This document shows, piece after piece, positions 1 to 8,707 of a stretch of 57,643 nt of DNA (positions are counted from its first letter, which is position 1; the number at the start of each line of letters is the position of its first letter). Below the pieces are notes generated by a model that made no database searches, had not been told where the DNA came from, and saw only the letters and a list, made by a program, of their open reading frames with translations. This DNA comes from CAYWBI01 sp964456445 (GTDB lineage: Bacteria; Calditrichota; Calditrichia; Calditrichales; J004), in contig CAYWBI010000007.1 in NCBI GenBank assembly GCA_964456445.1, positions 1 through 57,643 of the forward strand, given 5' to 3'. The position numbers and the translations under genes are program-made.

Positions 1-270
1 CACTTCATTATTTTTCCCTTAAAAATCAATAATTAAATCGCGAAGAGAAATCCCACAATAGATGCTATGAAAACATTGCCTAAAATAAACAATATCCAAA
101 ATCAAACCATTGAAAATTAAAATGTTTATACCCAAAAGACACACCCTATACATATACCGTTGGTAGTCAAAAATTATGACACGCATATTTTCAATATAAG
201 GAATGGCATTTGCATGGAATATTTAATCACCGCATTGATATCCCGAAACGGCCGGGAAGAAATCGGGTTC
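1..270. other. non-coding left edge
   Basis: AT-rich sequence downstream of the small minus-strand membrane-protein gene. I see no coding frame, no clear terminator hairpin and no RNA gene here. Confidence 0.4.
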
Positions 271-558
271 TCAGCTGCTGAGCTTGATGACAATTATTAT
301 AAATGATTGGAAAAAAAGCAGGATGGCAAGCAGTTTATAGCCGTGGTTCATGGATATATCATTTTGCCGAAGGATCATATACACGGCATAAAATATGCCG
401 ATGAGCGCGCCCAGAAAAGCACCTTCGATACCGAGCGCAATCGCGTTCCAGGTCAACTGGGTATTGAGAACGGAAAACATCGCGCCGAGCAAGGTTCCGG
501 CGATCAGGAACGTAAAAAAAGACAAGGTTAAAAATCCAAGGCATTTCAAAGTGTGCAT
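271..558 (-). CDS. small hypothetical membrane protein
   Basis: A protein of about 95 residues made almost entirely of hydrophobic segments: one near residues 7-30, a second alanine/glycine-rich pair around 38-62, and a last one around 75-92. This predicts three helices in the inner membrane. The start at 558 is chosen because a strong GGAGGA ribosome site lies a few bases upstream of that ATG; two ATGs further upstream (573, 570) lie in or before the ribosome site and are unlikely. No family is recognised. It is a single gene with a gap of roughly 180 bp to its downstream-lying minus-strand neighbour, so no operon is evident. It could be spurious, but the strong ribosome site and consistent hydrophobic pattern argue that it is real. 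Confidence 0.6.
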   Translation of the reverse strand: MHTLKCLGFLTLSFFTFLIAGTLLGAMFSVLNTQLTWNAIALGIEGAFLGALIGIFYAVYMILRQNDISMNHGYKLLAILLFFQSFIIIVIKLSS

Positions 559-737
559 CTTATCCTCCATCATGGATGGAAATAATATACAAAATTTTAG
601 ATAAAAATCTACTTGCCCTAAAAATTAAAAGATAAAACATTCAGACAAACGCTATTTTTTCAATTATGGAAATTATGCGCAGTTGCAGTATTGATGGAAA
701 GGCCGACTCTTTGAAAATTATTTGTTCATGTTTTAAC

Positions 738-1892
738 TTATCTGCTTCCCAGAAGATAACTTTTTAGGCTTTTAATTTTTTGGAAAAACCCCTTTTGGTA
801 TCTTGTAGAATAGGGCGTAAAGTAAAATGGTTTATTAGCAGCTTTGAATTTACTTTCGGCGAGACCTATATATGCCAAGGCCCGGTTATAATCCTTGAAG
901 CGTGAGCTGTACAACTTTGCCAAATAATAGAAAGGTTTCGGATCATTTTCATCCCTTGCAACCTGTTCTAAGAAAATGTCCTTTAAATGCCCGGCAGGGA
1001 TATTCTTATCATCTATTCGTTTGGCTGCAATTGCAAAGCCCACACTCGAGCTATAATGGTCGTTTAATATCGTATTTTGCCAGGACAAAAAAATATCATA
1101 GAAATTATAAGCCAATTGCCCGTTTTCTTTTTTTAAATCAACTCTGCCCGCTTGAGCTACATATTTATTATGATCTTCAAAAACTTTAAAAAGATTTATA
1201 TACTTTTTGGTAATAGGGGATGTTGGGTAGTTTCGGGCCAGCCCGTTTAAATAAATAAGATATTTCTCACGATTACCCAGAATTAAATTCGCATGGGCAA
1301 ACAAGTAATATAGTCCCGGTGTCTTTCGTGGATTTGCATTACTTATTTGGGCAAGCATAGCGCTAACTGTATCCTTCAAAGAATAATTATCAAGTGCATG
1401 GATTAATTTTTCAGTTGACCAATAATTTTGATATTCAGGATAGTTATCCGGATAGAGTTCTAATTCTTTATTAAAATATCTTTCCCGTTCAGCATCGTCA
1501 TAAAAAACCGCTAACTGTGCATATCCATTTCGCGCCACATGACGCTGGTGATTATATATTAAGCTTTTGTATGTGGAATCAACTATTTTCATCTCATTAT
1601 TTGTAACGAACAATTTGAGAAATGAAACGCTGTCCGGCAGAACAAGAAAGGCCGAATAGGAGCCTGATGCTGGTTTTGCCTTTAGGCTAATCTTGCGTGT
1701 TGTCCCCTTTTCATAATTTAAAAATATTAAGAAGAAGAAATTTGAACTTTCTGTATTTATAGAATCCGCCTTAAAATCAATCGATAGCGTATCGCCCCAT
1801 TCCGGCATCCTCGGATGAAAATCGACAGTTTGAGCTTGCACAGCAAAGAAGGACATCAAAAGCATATTGCAAAGGATATCTTTTATTTTCAT
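738..1892 (-). CDS. hypothetical secreted protein with TPR-like helical repeats
   Basis: About 384 residues. The ATG at 1892 is preferred over an upstream start at 1952 because it opens a lysine-containing N-terminus followed by a hydrophobic stretch ending AVQAQ, a typical signal peptide with cleavage after the alanines, so the protein is likely periplasmic. Residues about 22-130 look like a beta-rich domain (several DTL/DSV strand-like stretches). From about 150 onward the sequence is helical and rich in aromatic residues and NYP/YPD turns, resembling TPR-like repeats. Comparable N-terminal layouts occur in large periplasmic thioredoxin-family proteins, but no CxxC thioredoxin motif is present. 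Function unknown. It is separated from the bat cluster by more than 200 bp, so it may be transcribed alone. Confidence 0.7.
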   Translation of the reverse strand: MKIKDILCNMLLMSFFAVQAQTVDFHPRMPEWGDTLSIDFKADSINTESSNFFFLIFLNYEKGTTRKISLKAKPASGSYSAFLVLPDSVSFLKLFVTNNEMKIVDSTYKSLIYNHQRHVARNGYAQLAVFYDDAERERYFNKELELYPDNYPEYQNYWSTEKLIHALDNYSLKDTVSAMLAQISNANPRKTPGLYYLFAHANLILGNREKYLIYLNGLARNYPTSPITKKYINLFKVFEDHNKYVAQAGRVDLKKENGQLAYNFYDIFLSWQNTILNDHYSSSVGFAIAAKRIDDKNIPAGHLKDIFLEQVARDENDPKPFYYLAKLYSSRFKDYNRALAYIGLAESKFKAANKPFYFTPYSTRYQKGFFQKIKSLKSYLLGSR

Positions 1893-2109
1893 CTTATTGG
1901 TCGGAAATTCCTTTATTTTACATTGATAAAACCTGTCATAGAATATCCACAACCAACACTAATACTGAATTAACCGCTTAGTGTGCCGGCTGCCAGAGTG
2001 CCTGGATATTCGTATTAAATTAAAGATGTAGTAAAAACAGGAAATTTATGATTGTCAATAAATAATTATACCGGCCCCAATCATAGAATAAACATTGAAA
2101 CCGGGCGGA

Positions 2110-2598
2110 TTAGTCCCCGTCGTTGATAACATTGACCTTACTCGGCACAATATAAGCATCGCGGTAATTGAGGTCCCGGGCAAGATCGCGTATTTTTTCG
2201 GCCTCGGCCCGGTTGCGGGCGTCACCGATACGCACCTTGTAAAGCGGGCCTTCGAAAACGAGGTATGTTTTATAACCGTCATTTTTAAAATGTTCACGGG
2301 CTTCTTCCTCCACCAGGGTGGCGGATTCGATATTCTTGGTCACGATAATCTGTACCCGGTAACCGTTGACTTCCTTATATTCAATTTCCTTGTTTTTTTC
2401 ATCCTGCGGCCCGGGTTTGACGTTTTCCGTTTTTGGAACCCCGGCAATAACGATATCATCATCATCGAGGCTATTGGGGTCAAAGGATTCATCAAATTTT
2501 TTAGATGGCCCGGCCTTGTCGGTTTTTACAACAACCGCGCTGCTCTGGCAGGCAATGAAACTTATACTAAGCACAAAAAGAAGTAAAATTTTAAGCAT
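2110..2598 (-). CDS. SPOR-domain lipoprotein
   Basis: A predicted lipoprotein of about 162 residues. It has a hydrophobic signal followed by a lipobox SFIAC, so it should be lipidated at that cysteine and anchored in the envelope. A low-complexity acidic linker (residues about 35-80) leads into a C-terminal SPOR domain (about 85-160), recognisable by YRVQIIV, the central LVEEEA helix, YLVFEGPLYKVRIGDA and the final helix-strand. SPOR domains bind denuded peptidoglycan glycan strands, often at division sites. The ATG at 2598 is chosen because AGGA/GGGG precedes it and it starts right at the signal peptide; a TTG at 2622 would overlap batE. It lies about 10 bp after batE, as the likely last gene of the bat operon, which suggests a cell-wall link for the cluster. 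Confidence 0.8.
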   Translation of the reverse strand: MLKILLLFVLSISFIACQSSAVVVKTDKAGPSKKFDESFDPNSLDDDDIVIAGVPKTENVKPGPQDEKNKEIEYKEVNGYRVQIIVTKNIESATLVEEEAREHFKNDGYKTYLVFEGPLYKVRIGDARNRAEAEKIRDLARDLNYRDAYIVPSKVNVINDGD

Positions 2599-2608
2599 AT
2601 CCCCGATC

Positions 2609-3364
2609 CTAAATGATTTCAAATGCGGATTTTTTTAACCATCCCCGCTTGCCATCGGCAAGACGTATTTCGTACCAGTCGCCACTATTACGTTCAATAT
2701 GCACCTTGCTGCCTTCATGCAGGACAAAGAGTTCGGTGGCGTCTTTTCCCGGCCCGGAATAGACCGTGACCATGGGCGTTAATATAATCCCGGATTGTTC
2801 TGTTTCAAACAGATAATAGCGATCGGTGGCAATTATCCCTGTGCCAAGCCACACAATCAACAATAAATAAAACAACATCCGCCCCCTTTCGCGCCCCCGT
2901 CGGCGGGTTGAAAGAAAAAATGCGGCCGCGATGAGCAAAACGATAAACAGCGCCGCGGCAATATTCAGCCACACAGATAAAGAAAACAGGAATAATAAGC
3001 CGTTCCACCAACGCGTCAGGAAAAAAACCGGCGGTTGTTGAATTTGATCGACCAGCCGCAGGCGTACCATCTGTAAATTTTGCTTCAGCGCATCATCGCC
3101 ATCTATAAAACGTTTTGCCCGTTCATAATTTAAACGGGCCAGACCAATCTTACCAACCTTGTACCAGGCATTGGCAAGATTAAAATAGGTTTCGCCCGAA
3201 GCATATCCCTGATCGATCAGGCTTTGATAATCATGGGCCGCTTTTTCAAACTGACCGTTTTTATACTGGCTATTGGCAGCGCTGAAAAGCGAATCAGCAT
3301 TTAAGGCAAAGAGTTTTGTACCCGCCGTCAATAGTATAAATATCAGGACTGCTATTTTTTTCAT
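2609..3364 (-). CDS. batE: BatE-like TPR/SH3 protein
   Basis: About 251 residues. An N-terminal signal peptide or anchor is followed by TPR repeats (about residues 22-95: ANSQYKNGQFEKAA, YFNLANAWYKVGKIGLA), then two transmembrane segments (about 125-155 and 165-185) and a C-terminal bacterial SH3 domain (about 195-250, with VTVYSGPGKDATELFVLHEGS and a GWL near the end). This is the standard BatE layout in Bacteroides aerotolerance operons, where BatE is thought to be part of an envelope complex with the VWA proteins. The ATG at 3364 begins the signal peptide; an alternative TTG at 3394 would overlap batD. It follows batD by about 13 bp. Confidence 0.85.
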   Translation of the reverse strand: MKKIAVLIFILLTAGTKLFALNADSLFSAANSQYKNGQFEKAAHDYQSLIDQGYASGETYFNLANAWYKVGKIGLARLNYERAKRFIDGDDALKQNLQMVRLRLVDQIQQPPVFFLTRWWNGLLFLFSLSVWLNIAAALFIVLLIAAAFFLSTRRRGRERGRMLFYLLLIVWLGTGIIATDRYYLFETEQSGIILTPMVTVYSGPGKDATELFVLHEGSKVHIERNSGDWYEIRLADGKRGWLKKSAFEII

Positions 3365-3377
3365 CACGTCCAATGCT

Positions 3378-5177
3378 CTATAAATATTTACCAAGTGTTG
3401 TAATGCAGGCGTTTGCCTTGCTTAAAAATTCTTTCTTTTCGCTTAAATTGCTTGTTGAACCGGAAAACTGCTTTAAGTCGGCCTGATGCAGCAATTCAAA
3501 ATAAACCGCAATGTCGTCCGCTGGCACCCGGTGTTTCTCAAGGATTTCCCTGGCCGTGAACTCATTAAAATCCGTTAAATCTATATTCTTTTTATCCTGG
3601 ACAAAGCGGGCGAGCGCGGTTTGGACGGCCTTAAAAAACGCCGTTTCATTTTCACTGTTGATTTTTTTCCGGGCATCCGCCAACAGCCTGGCAGCCATGC
3701 GACTTGCACCCCGGTTGCGCGCCAGGGCCACATTTCCCGATAGACGCAGACGTTGGCCATCATACATCCAAAAGGCAACAAAGATTATCAATCCCAACAA
3801 AACGCTTCCCCAGTGCCACCAGCGCAAAGGGCCGCCGGCATCATTTTTTTTCAACAGCGCCGTTTCCTTTATAAAACGGATATCCTTACCCAGCAAGGCA
3901 ACTTCCGAATGGTTTATGCCGCCCCCCTGTGCGAGTACCCGTCCACCCGCTTTGCCCGTTATGTTCAGGGTTATCGGGGCGCTTTCCCGCGTTACGTATT
4001 TTTTAGTCCGCGGGTCGAAATAACTCAGACGGATGGGTTTTATTTTATAGCTGCCCGGCATCCTTGGTATCAGTATATACTCGATGGACTTGCTGCCGCT
4101 AACCACATTTTTTGTTTTGCTTAGTTTGGTGGATATTTTCGGCTCATAACGTTCGATGTCCGGCGGCAATTTTAATACCGGGGGCTGGATCAGCTTCAGG
4201 TTCCCCGTTCCGCTTATCCTGACTTTTAAAGAAATGGCGTCATTTACCTTTGCTTTGATTTTATCCGCATTTACCTTAAGATTAAAACGACCGACCGCGC
4301 CATTGAAACCAACCGGCTTGCCTTTTTCCGGCAGAGGGAGCACCTTTATGCTTATGGCTTTACTGGCTACATGTTTGCGAACGGAACGTGCGCCGTTATC
4401 AAAGAAACTGTCAAAAATACTCCGCCGGGATTGACGCGAGCGGACAACGGCCTCAACATTCAGGGCCATCGGTTCCAGGGTCAGCTTGCCTACCTGTGTT
4501 GGGAAAAGGGCTACTTTGCGCAGGGTGGCCACATTATAATTTATACCGTTTACAATTTCATTTTCGATAACCGGCTGCGCGGGCATGTCAAATTCTTCGG
4601 TCCAGAAACCGGCATTTGGCGGCATGGATTCAACTTCATAAGTTCGCACATTAACCTTAAAATATAGCTTGTAGGCCACATTTATCTGCTGACCGATATA
4701 GGCCTTTCTACGCGAGACAATGGTTTTTAGAAATAAACTTTGCCCGGCAATCGAAGCGTCGGAGGTCTTTTTTGGTGTTTTGCCCGTGGCGGGCGGCGCA
4801 CCCTTAACAACCGAGATGTTTATCGGCTGGCTGGAAAGGATGTCGCCTTTATATTCAACCGTTGCCTTACCAATGGTAAATTTACCGATCTTGCGGGGTT
4901 TCAGTATATAAGAATAGGACTTGGATGAAGACATCGCCCCGTTTACAAACTGGATGCTGGTGGACTGATTAGGGCCTGAGAGCGTATAGAAACTACTCAA
5001 ATCCGGAAGCCGGATATCCGGGAAGCTGGATGTGGGCCCTTTTAATTCCACCGTGAATTCAAAATTATCATCAATGGAAACGGTATTTTTTGAGACCGAT
5101 GCCGTAATTTTTAAATCCGCCCCGGTAAGTAACAATGGGGCGAGAACAAACATCAGAGTAAATATTTTAATTTTCAT
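3378..5177 (-). CDS. batD: BatD oxygen-tolerance family protein
   Basis: About 599 residues. A signal peptide (MKIKIFTLMF to LLLTGA) is followed by several immunoglobulin-like beta domains typical of BatD: the first opens LKITASVSKNTVSIDDNF, and later ones carry GNLKLIQPP and YILIPRMPGSYKI. A transmembrane helix near residues 460-480 and a helical cytoplasmic tail of about 110 residues complete the protein. Most of it therefore projects into the periplasm. BatD co-occurs with VWA-domain BatA/BatB and is proposed to help them assemble. The start at 5177 fits the signal peptide; an in-frame start at 5198 would run into batC. This is the full-length BatD; two shorter BatD-like proteins occur upstream in the same cluster at 13.3 and 17.5 kb. 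Confidence 0.85.
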   Translation of the reverse strand: MKIKIFTLMFVLAPLLLTGADLKITASVSKNTVSIDDNFEFTVELKGPTSSFPDIRLPDLSSFYTLSGPNQSTSIQFVNGAMSSSKSYSYILKPRKIGKFTIGKATVEYKGDILSSQPINISVVKGAPPATGKTPKKTSDASIAGQSLFLKTIVSRRKAYIGQQINVAYKLYFKVNVRTYEVESMPPNAGFWTEEFDMPAQPVIENEIVNGINYNVATLRKVALFPTQVGKLTLEPMALNVEAVVRSRQSRRSIFDSFFDNGARSVRKHVASKAISIKVLPLPEKGKPVGFNGAVGRFNLKVNADKIKAKVNDAISLKVRISGTGNLKLIQPPVLKLPPDIERYEPKISTKLSKTKNVVSGSKSIEYILIPRMPGSYKIKPIRLSYFDPRTKKYVTRESAPITLNITGKAGGRVLAQGGGINHSEVALLGKDIRFIKETALLKKNDAGGPLRWWHWGSVLLGLIIFVAFWMYDGQRLRLSGNVALARNRGASRMAARLLADARKKINSENETAFFKAVQTALARFVQDKKNIDLTDFNEFTAREILEKHRVPADDIAVYFELLHQADLKQFSGSTSNLSEKKEFLSKANACITTLGKYL

Positions 5178-5191
5178 CACAGTTTTTTTAT

Positions 5192-5950
5192 TTACCAATC
5201 TTTTCCATGAACCCGACCACGCACCTTAACCGGTGGTTTGCGTTTTTGCGCCTTTTGTTCGTCATCGCGCAATGCGTTGAGAATTCTTTGGGCTTCCTGT
5301 TTGTTTATTTTATCTTTCTTACCTTGTTGTTTCTGTTTTTCCGCTTGTTTTTGCTGTTCCTTCTTCTGTTGTTCTTGCTGCTGTTGCTGTTGTTTTTTCT
5401 TTTGCTGATCTTTTTTCTGTTTATCCTTTTGCGATTGTTGCTGTTGCTGCTTTTCCCCGTTTTGCTGTTTTTTATCCTGCTTTTTCTGATTTTGTTTGTT
5501 TTTCTGTTTTTTGGATTGTTCTTTAAGTTTGGCCCGGGCCAGTTCGAGATTATATTTCGCCTCCCTGTCCGCGGGATTCAAATCTAAGGCTTTTTTATAT
5601 TCATCGATACTTTGTTGTAATTTATTTTCCTTGAACCAACTGTTGCCAATATTAAAATGCGCCCTGGCGGCCAGATCGATATTTTTACTGCCTAAAAGTT
5701 TTTGATAGCTTTCCCGCGCTTCCTTGTATTTCTTCATCTTATACAGGGCGTCACCGGAATTGAACAAGATCGTCTCATTCAATGGATCATCAAGCTGGGC
5801 GTCTTTGTAATTCCCAAGCGATTGCTCATATTTTCCCTCTTTATAAAGTACATTGCCTTCATTCACCTTTTCACGGATTCCCTGTCCAAAGGCCATCGAG
5901 ACGCCAAACAGAATAATCAGGGTTAGTTTTATTCTCATGTTCTTTATCAT
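5192..5950 (-). CDS. batC: BatC-like TPR protein with K/Q-rich tract
   Basis: 252 residues. Signal peptide (to about residue 23, AFGQ), three TPR repeats (about 25-135: NEGNVLYKEGKYEQSL, NSGDALYKMKKYKEA, NIGNSWFKENKLQQSI), then an extraordinary lysine/glutamine tract from about 140 to 218, and a conserved short C-terminal piece (INKQEAQRILNALRDDEQ). TPR plus a charged low-complexity tract and a small terminal motif is the BatC pattern. The start at 5950 overlaps the batB stop as ATGA and has GAGGA about 8 bases upstream, indicating translational coupling with batB. The tract is probably an extended or coiled linker in the periplasm. On the opposite strand it gives a long leucine/phenylalanine-rich open frame that is only a shadow. 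Confidence 0.85.
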   Translation of the reverse strand: MIKNMRIKLTLIILFGVSMAFGQGIREKVNEGNVLYKEGKYEQSLGNYKDAQLDDPLNETILFNSGDALYKMKKYKEARESYQKLLGSKNIDLAARAHFNIGNSWFKENKLQQSIDEYKKALDLNPADREAKYNLELARAKLKEQSKKQKNKQNQKKQDKKQQNGEKQQQQQSQKDKQKKDQQKKKQQQQQQEQQKKEQQKQAEKQKQQGKKDKINKQEAQRILNALRDDEQKAQKRKPPVKVRGRVHGKDW

Positions 5951-6975
5951 GAAATTGTCCTCAAAAACACCTTACGGCTTTCCGGTATCATTATGCTCAT
6001 AAGTATCAGTATCAAACCCAGGGCCACAAAAATTTGATAACGATCTTCGTACTGAGAAAATACTTTGGACGCCAGGGATTTCTTTTCAAGCTTGCCCACA
6101 GCCTTGTAGATGTCCTGCAATTCGGTCTCGCCGTTGGTTGAAATATAGTATTTTCCATTTGCGGCAAAGGCGATTTTTTCCAGTATTTCAGCATCGAGTT
6201 TCGTGGTGACCACATTGCCCTGTCTGTCTTTTTTAAAACCGGTGCGATTGCCATTATGATCAAACAGGGGGATGGGCACGCCCTGCAACGATCCAAGCCC
6301 GATGGTATAAATAATAACGCCCTGTTCCGCCGCAGCCTGTGCTTCTTTCACCGGATTCCCTTCATGCTCCTCGCCATCGGTGATCAGGATAAGCACCTTA
6401 TGTTTACGGTCTTTTTGATTAAAGGCCTTTGTTGCCGTTTTAATGGCGTCGCCGATAGCGGTTCCCGGTTGCGGGATAAGATGCGTATCCATCATACGTA
6501 AAAATAAACGCGCCGCCGAGTAATCGAGGGTAAGCGGCATTTGCACATGGGCAATACCGGCAAAAGCCACCAGTCCAATGCGGTCGCCCTGCAGAATATC
6601 AATCAATTTATTTATTTCATATTTGGCTTTCTCCAGGCGGTTGGGTTTTATGTCCTCGGCCTGCATCGAAAGAGAAACATCCAGGGCAACGATGATATCC
6701 TGGCCTTCCCTTTTTACATTTTCCATGCGTGTGCCGATCTGTGGTCCCGCACAGGCAATAACAAGCGCGATATAGGCAAACACGTTTAGAACGGCCTTTA
6801 GCGTACGGCGTTTCTTGCTGAAACCGGCCATCATCTTTTTCAATAGTTCAATCTGCCCGAACTTCTTCAGCAGGATTTCCCTTTGCCGGAAGGCATACCA
6901 ATAAAAGGCGGCCAATATAAGCGCGCCCCATAGGGCCTGCAAAAAAAGCGGGTGGGCAAAGCGTAATACATTCAT
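5947..6975 (-). CDS. batB: BatB-like VWA-domain membrane protein
   Basis: About 342 residues. Two N-terminal transmembrane helices (about residues 8-26 and 58-78), a von Willebrand factor A domain from about 92 to 290 with the metal-site motif DVSLSM at about residue 99, the conserved GTAIGD threonine and the ITDGEEHEG aspartate, and a C-terminal transmembrane helix (about 312-332). The VWA domain sits between membrane helices, as in Bat proteins, and is the likely client of the MoxR ATPase encoded upstream. The ATG at 6975 has GGA at a reasonable distance; a TTG at 6987 is less likely. It is the first gene after the REPIN array, so batA-batB transcription must cross about 670 bp of hairpins or restart here. 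Confidence 0.85.
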   Translation of the reverse strand: MNVLRFAHPLFLQALWGALILAAFYWYAFRQREILLKKFGQIELLKKMMAGFSKKRRTLKAVLNVFAYIALVIACAGPQIGTRMENVKREGQDIIVALDVSLSMQAEDIKPNRLEKAKYEINKLIDILQGDRIGLVAFAGIAHVQMPLTLDYSAARLFLRMMDTHLIPQPGTAIGDAIKTATKAFNQKDRKHKVLILITDGEEHEGNPVKEAQAAAEQGVIIYTIGLGSLQGVPIPLFDHNGNRTGFKKDRQGNVVTTKLDAEILEKIAFAANGKYYISTNGETELQDIYKAVGKLEKKSLASKVFSQYEDRYQIFVALGLILILMSIMIPESRKVFLRTIS

Positions 6976-7096
6976 ACGATATTCCAATTTTTTAAGCTGT
7001 TTGCAGATAGCTGCTTATCGTCATGTTCACAATCCGTCTCCCTGCAACAAGGGGGATTGTTTCACCAATCTATAAACATTACCAACAGGCAGCAGA

Positions 7097-7619
7097 GTAA
7101 CGCACGACTTCAGTCGTGGGTTTGTGTAAAACCAATCCAATCAAAACCCTTAAAAGGGTTTCAATAAATCATTAAATGCCCTCTACTCCCACGGCTAAAG
7201 CCGTGGGTTACATCCAAGCTCATTTATTCATCCACTTATAGGACACTGCCTGGACATGGTCGTCTCACCGTGGATCATTGCCGCATCGACGGGAATGACG
7301 GTAACCCGCGACTTCAGTCGTGGGTTTGTGTAAAACCTAACCAATGAAAACCCTTAAAAGGGTTTCAATAAATCACTAAATGCCCTCTACTCCCACGGCT
7401 AAAGCCGTGGGTTACATCCAAGCTCATTTATTCATCCACTTATAGGACACTGCCTGGACATGGTCGTCTCACCGTGGATCATTGCCGCATCGACGGGAAT
7501 GACGGTAACCCGCGACTTCAGTCGTGGGTTTGTGTAAAACCTAACCAATGAAAACCCTTAAAAGGGTTTCAATAATTCATTAAATGCCCTCTACTCCCAC
7601 GGCTAAAGCCGTGGGTTAC
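7097..7619. repeat. three-copy REPIN array in 204-bp tandem periods
   Basis: Three 115-bp elements at 7097-7211, 7301-7415 and 7505-7619, separated by two 89-bp spacers (7212-7300, 7416-7504) that read identical. Each element has imperfect terminal inverted repeats (left GTAACCCGCGACT, right AGCCGTGGGTTAC) and holds three perfect or near-perfect tiny-loop hairpins: ACGACT-TC-AGTCGT, AAACCCTT-AA-AAGGGTTT, and CCCACGGCT-AA-AGCCGTGGG. Two REP-like hairpins in inverted order define a REPIN, a non-autonomous element moved by REP-associated tyrosine transposases; no such transposase is in this window. The array sits between batA and batB. The sequence outside it, 6976-7096 and 7620-7650, shows no gene. 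Confidence 0.85.
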
Positions 7620-7650
7620 CAATTTGTGCAAGCCATTAAGCATCGACTGT

Positions 7651-8646
7651 TTACGGTAATTTCCTTAAATACGTATTCGCCAGGATCACCTGCAGTAGAA
7701 ACAGCAACAATCCGAGTATAACAAAGGAAAGATAACGCTCATCATAATGTGTGTATTCTTTTACTTCGATTTTTGTTTTTTCAAGCTTGCCGATCTCATC
7801 ATAAATTTGTTTTAATTTTTGTGTATCCGTAGCCCGGAAATAACGGCCATCGGTATTTGCAGCAATTTTCCGCAGGGTTTCTTCATCGATACGAACCTGC
7901 ATGGGCACATAACGTTTACCGAAAACCGGGTCCTGTACCGGATACATGGCCGTCCCCTGTTTACCGGCGCCGATTGTATAAATACGGATCCCATATGCCT
8001 TGGCGATTTGAGAAGCGGTGATCGGATCAATTTGCCCCGCATTGTTCACGCCATCGGTCAGCAGGATTATAACCTTGCTCTTGGCCTTGCTGTCACGCAA
8101 ACGGTTTACGGCATTTACAACCCCCATCCCGATAGCCGTACCGTCCCAGGATTTATCAGCGATTTTGACCTGCTCCAGCAACGAAAGTAACACACCATAA
8201 TCGAGTGTAAGCGGACATTGGGTAAAACTCTCACCGGCAAAAACTACCAAACCGATGCGGTCATTGTTGCGCTCTTTTATAAATTCCCTTGCAACGCTCT
8301 TGGCTGCCTGGATGCGGTTATTTGGTTTAAAATCCTCCGCCAGCATACTTGATGAAACATCCATCGCCATCACAATATCGATACCCTCGGTGGTGATCTG
8401 CTGTTCTTTGCTGGAAGCCTGTGGGCGGGCCAACGCCAATATCAACAGGCTAAGTGCCAGCAGATTTAATACCGGCAGCAGCGGCAACAAACGCTGCCGC
8501 GAACTCTTGCCGATCCGTCTTACCAGTCCCGTATCCGAATACTTTAAATGTGCGCTCCCCTTGCCCTTCCGGCTGTAATACCACCAGGCAAGGAAGGGGA
8601 TAACAATCAACAACAATAAATAATATGGATCTCGAAATTCAAACAT
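7651..8646 (-). CDS. batA: BatA-like VWA-domain membrane protein
   Basis: About 331 residues. A short cytoplasmic start (MFEFRDPYYLL) leads into a first transmembrane helix, with a second at about 54-75, then a VWA domain (about 88-285) with metal-site DVSSSM near residue 96, the GTAIGMG threonine and the LLTDGVNNAG aspartate, and a C-terminal transmembrane helix (about 305-325). This is the classical BatA arrangement. The ATG at 8646 is chosen over 8688 because AGGG lies six bases upstream and the FRDP start is typical of the family. It follows the DUF4340 gene by about 60 bp, and the REPIN array separates it from batB. MoxR-type ATPases are known to act with VWA proteins, in line with the moxR gene of this cluster. 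Confidence 0.87.
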   Translation of the reverse strand: MFEFRDPYYLLLLIVIPFLAWWYYSRKGKGSAHLKYSDTGLVRRIGKSSRQRLLPLLPVLNLLALSLLILALARPQASSKEQQITTEGIDIVMAMDVSSSMLAEDFKPNNRIQAAKSVAREFIKERNNDRIGLVVFAGESFTQCPLTLDYGVLLSLLEQVKIADKSWDGTAIGMGVVNAVNRLRDSKAKSKVIILLTDGVNNAGQIDPITASQIAKAYGIRIYTIGAGKQGTAMYPVQDPVFGKRYVPMQVRIDEETLRKIAANTDGRYFRATDTQKLKQIYDEIGKLEKTKIEVKEYTHYDERYLSFVILGLLLFLLQVILANTYLRKLP

Positions 8647-8707
8647 TTTTTCCCTGACCGCTGACGAGAACACGAACATTTTTATCACGTTTCATCGCCA
8701 ATTACAT

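Noticed and set aside
5207..5587. Long plus-strand frame rich in leucine and phenylalanine
   Set aside because: It is the antisense shadow of the lysine/glutamine tract of batC; no ribosome site and low-complexity composition.
7097..7619. CRISPR-like array of regularly spaced repeats
   Set aside because: The repeats are 115 bp with internal hairpins and the spacers are identical to each other, not unique; no cas gene is near. A REPIN array explains it.
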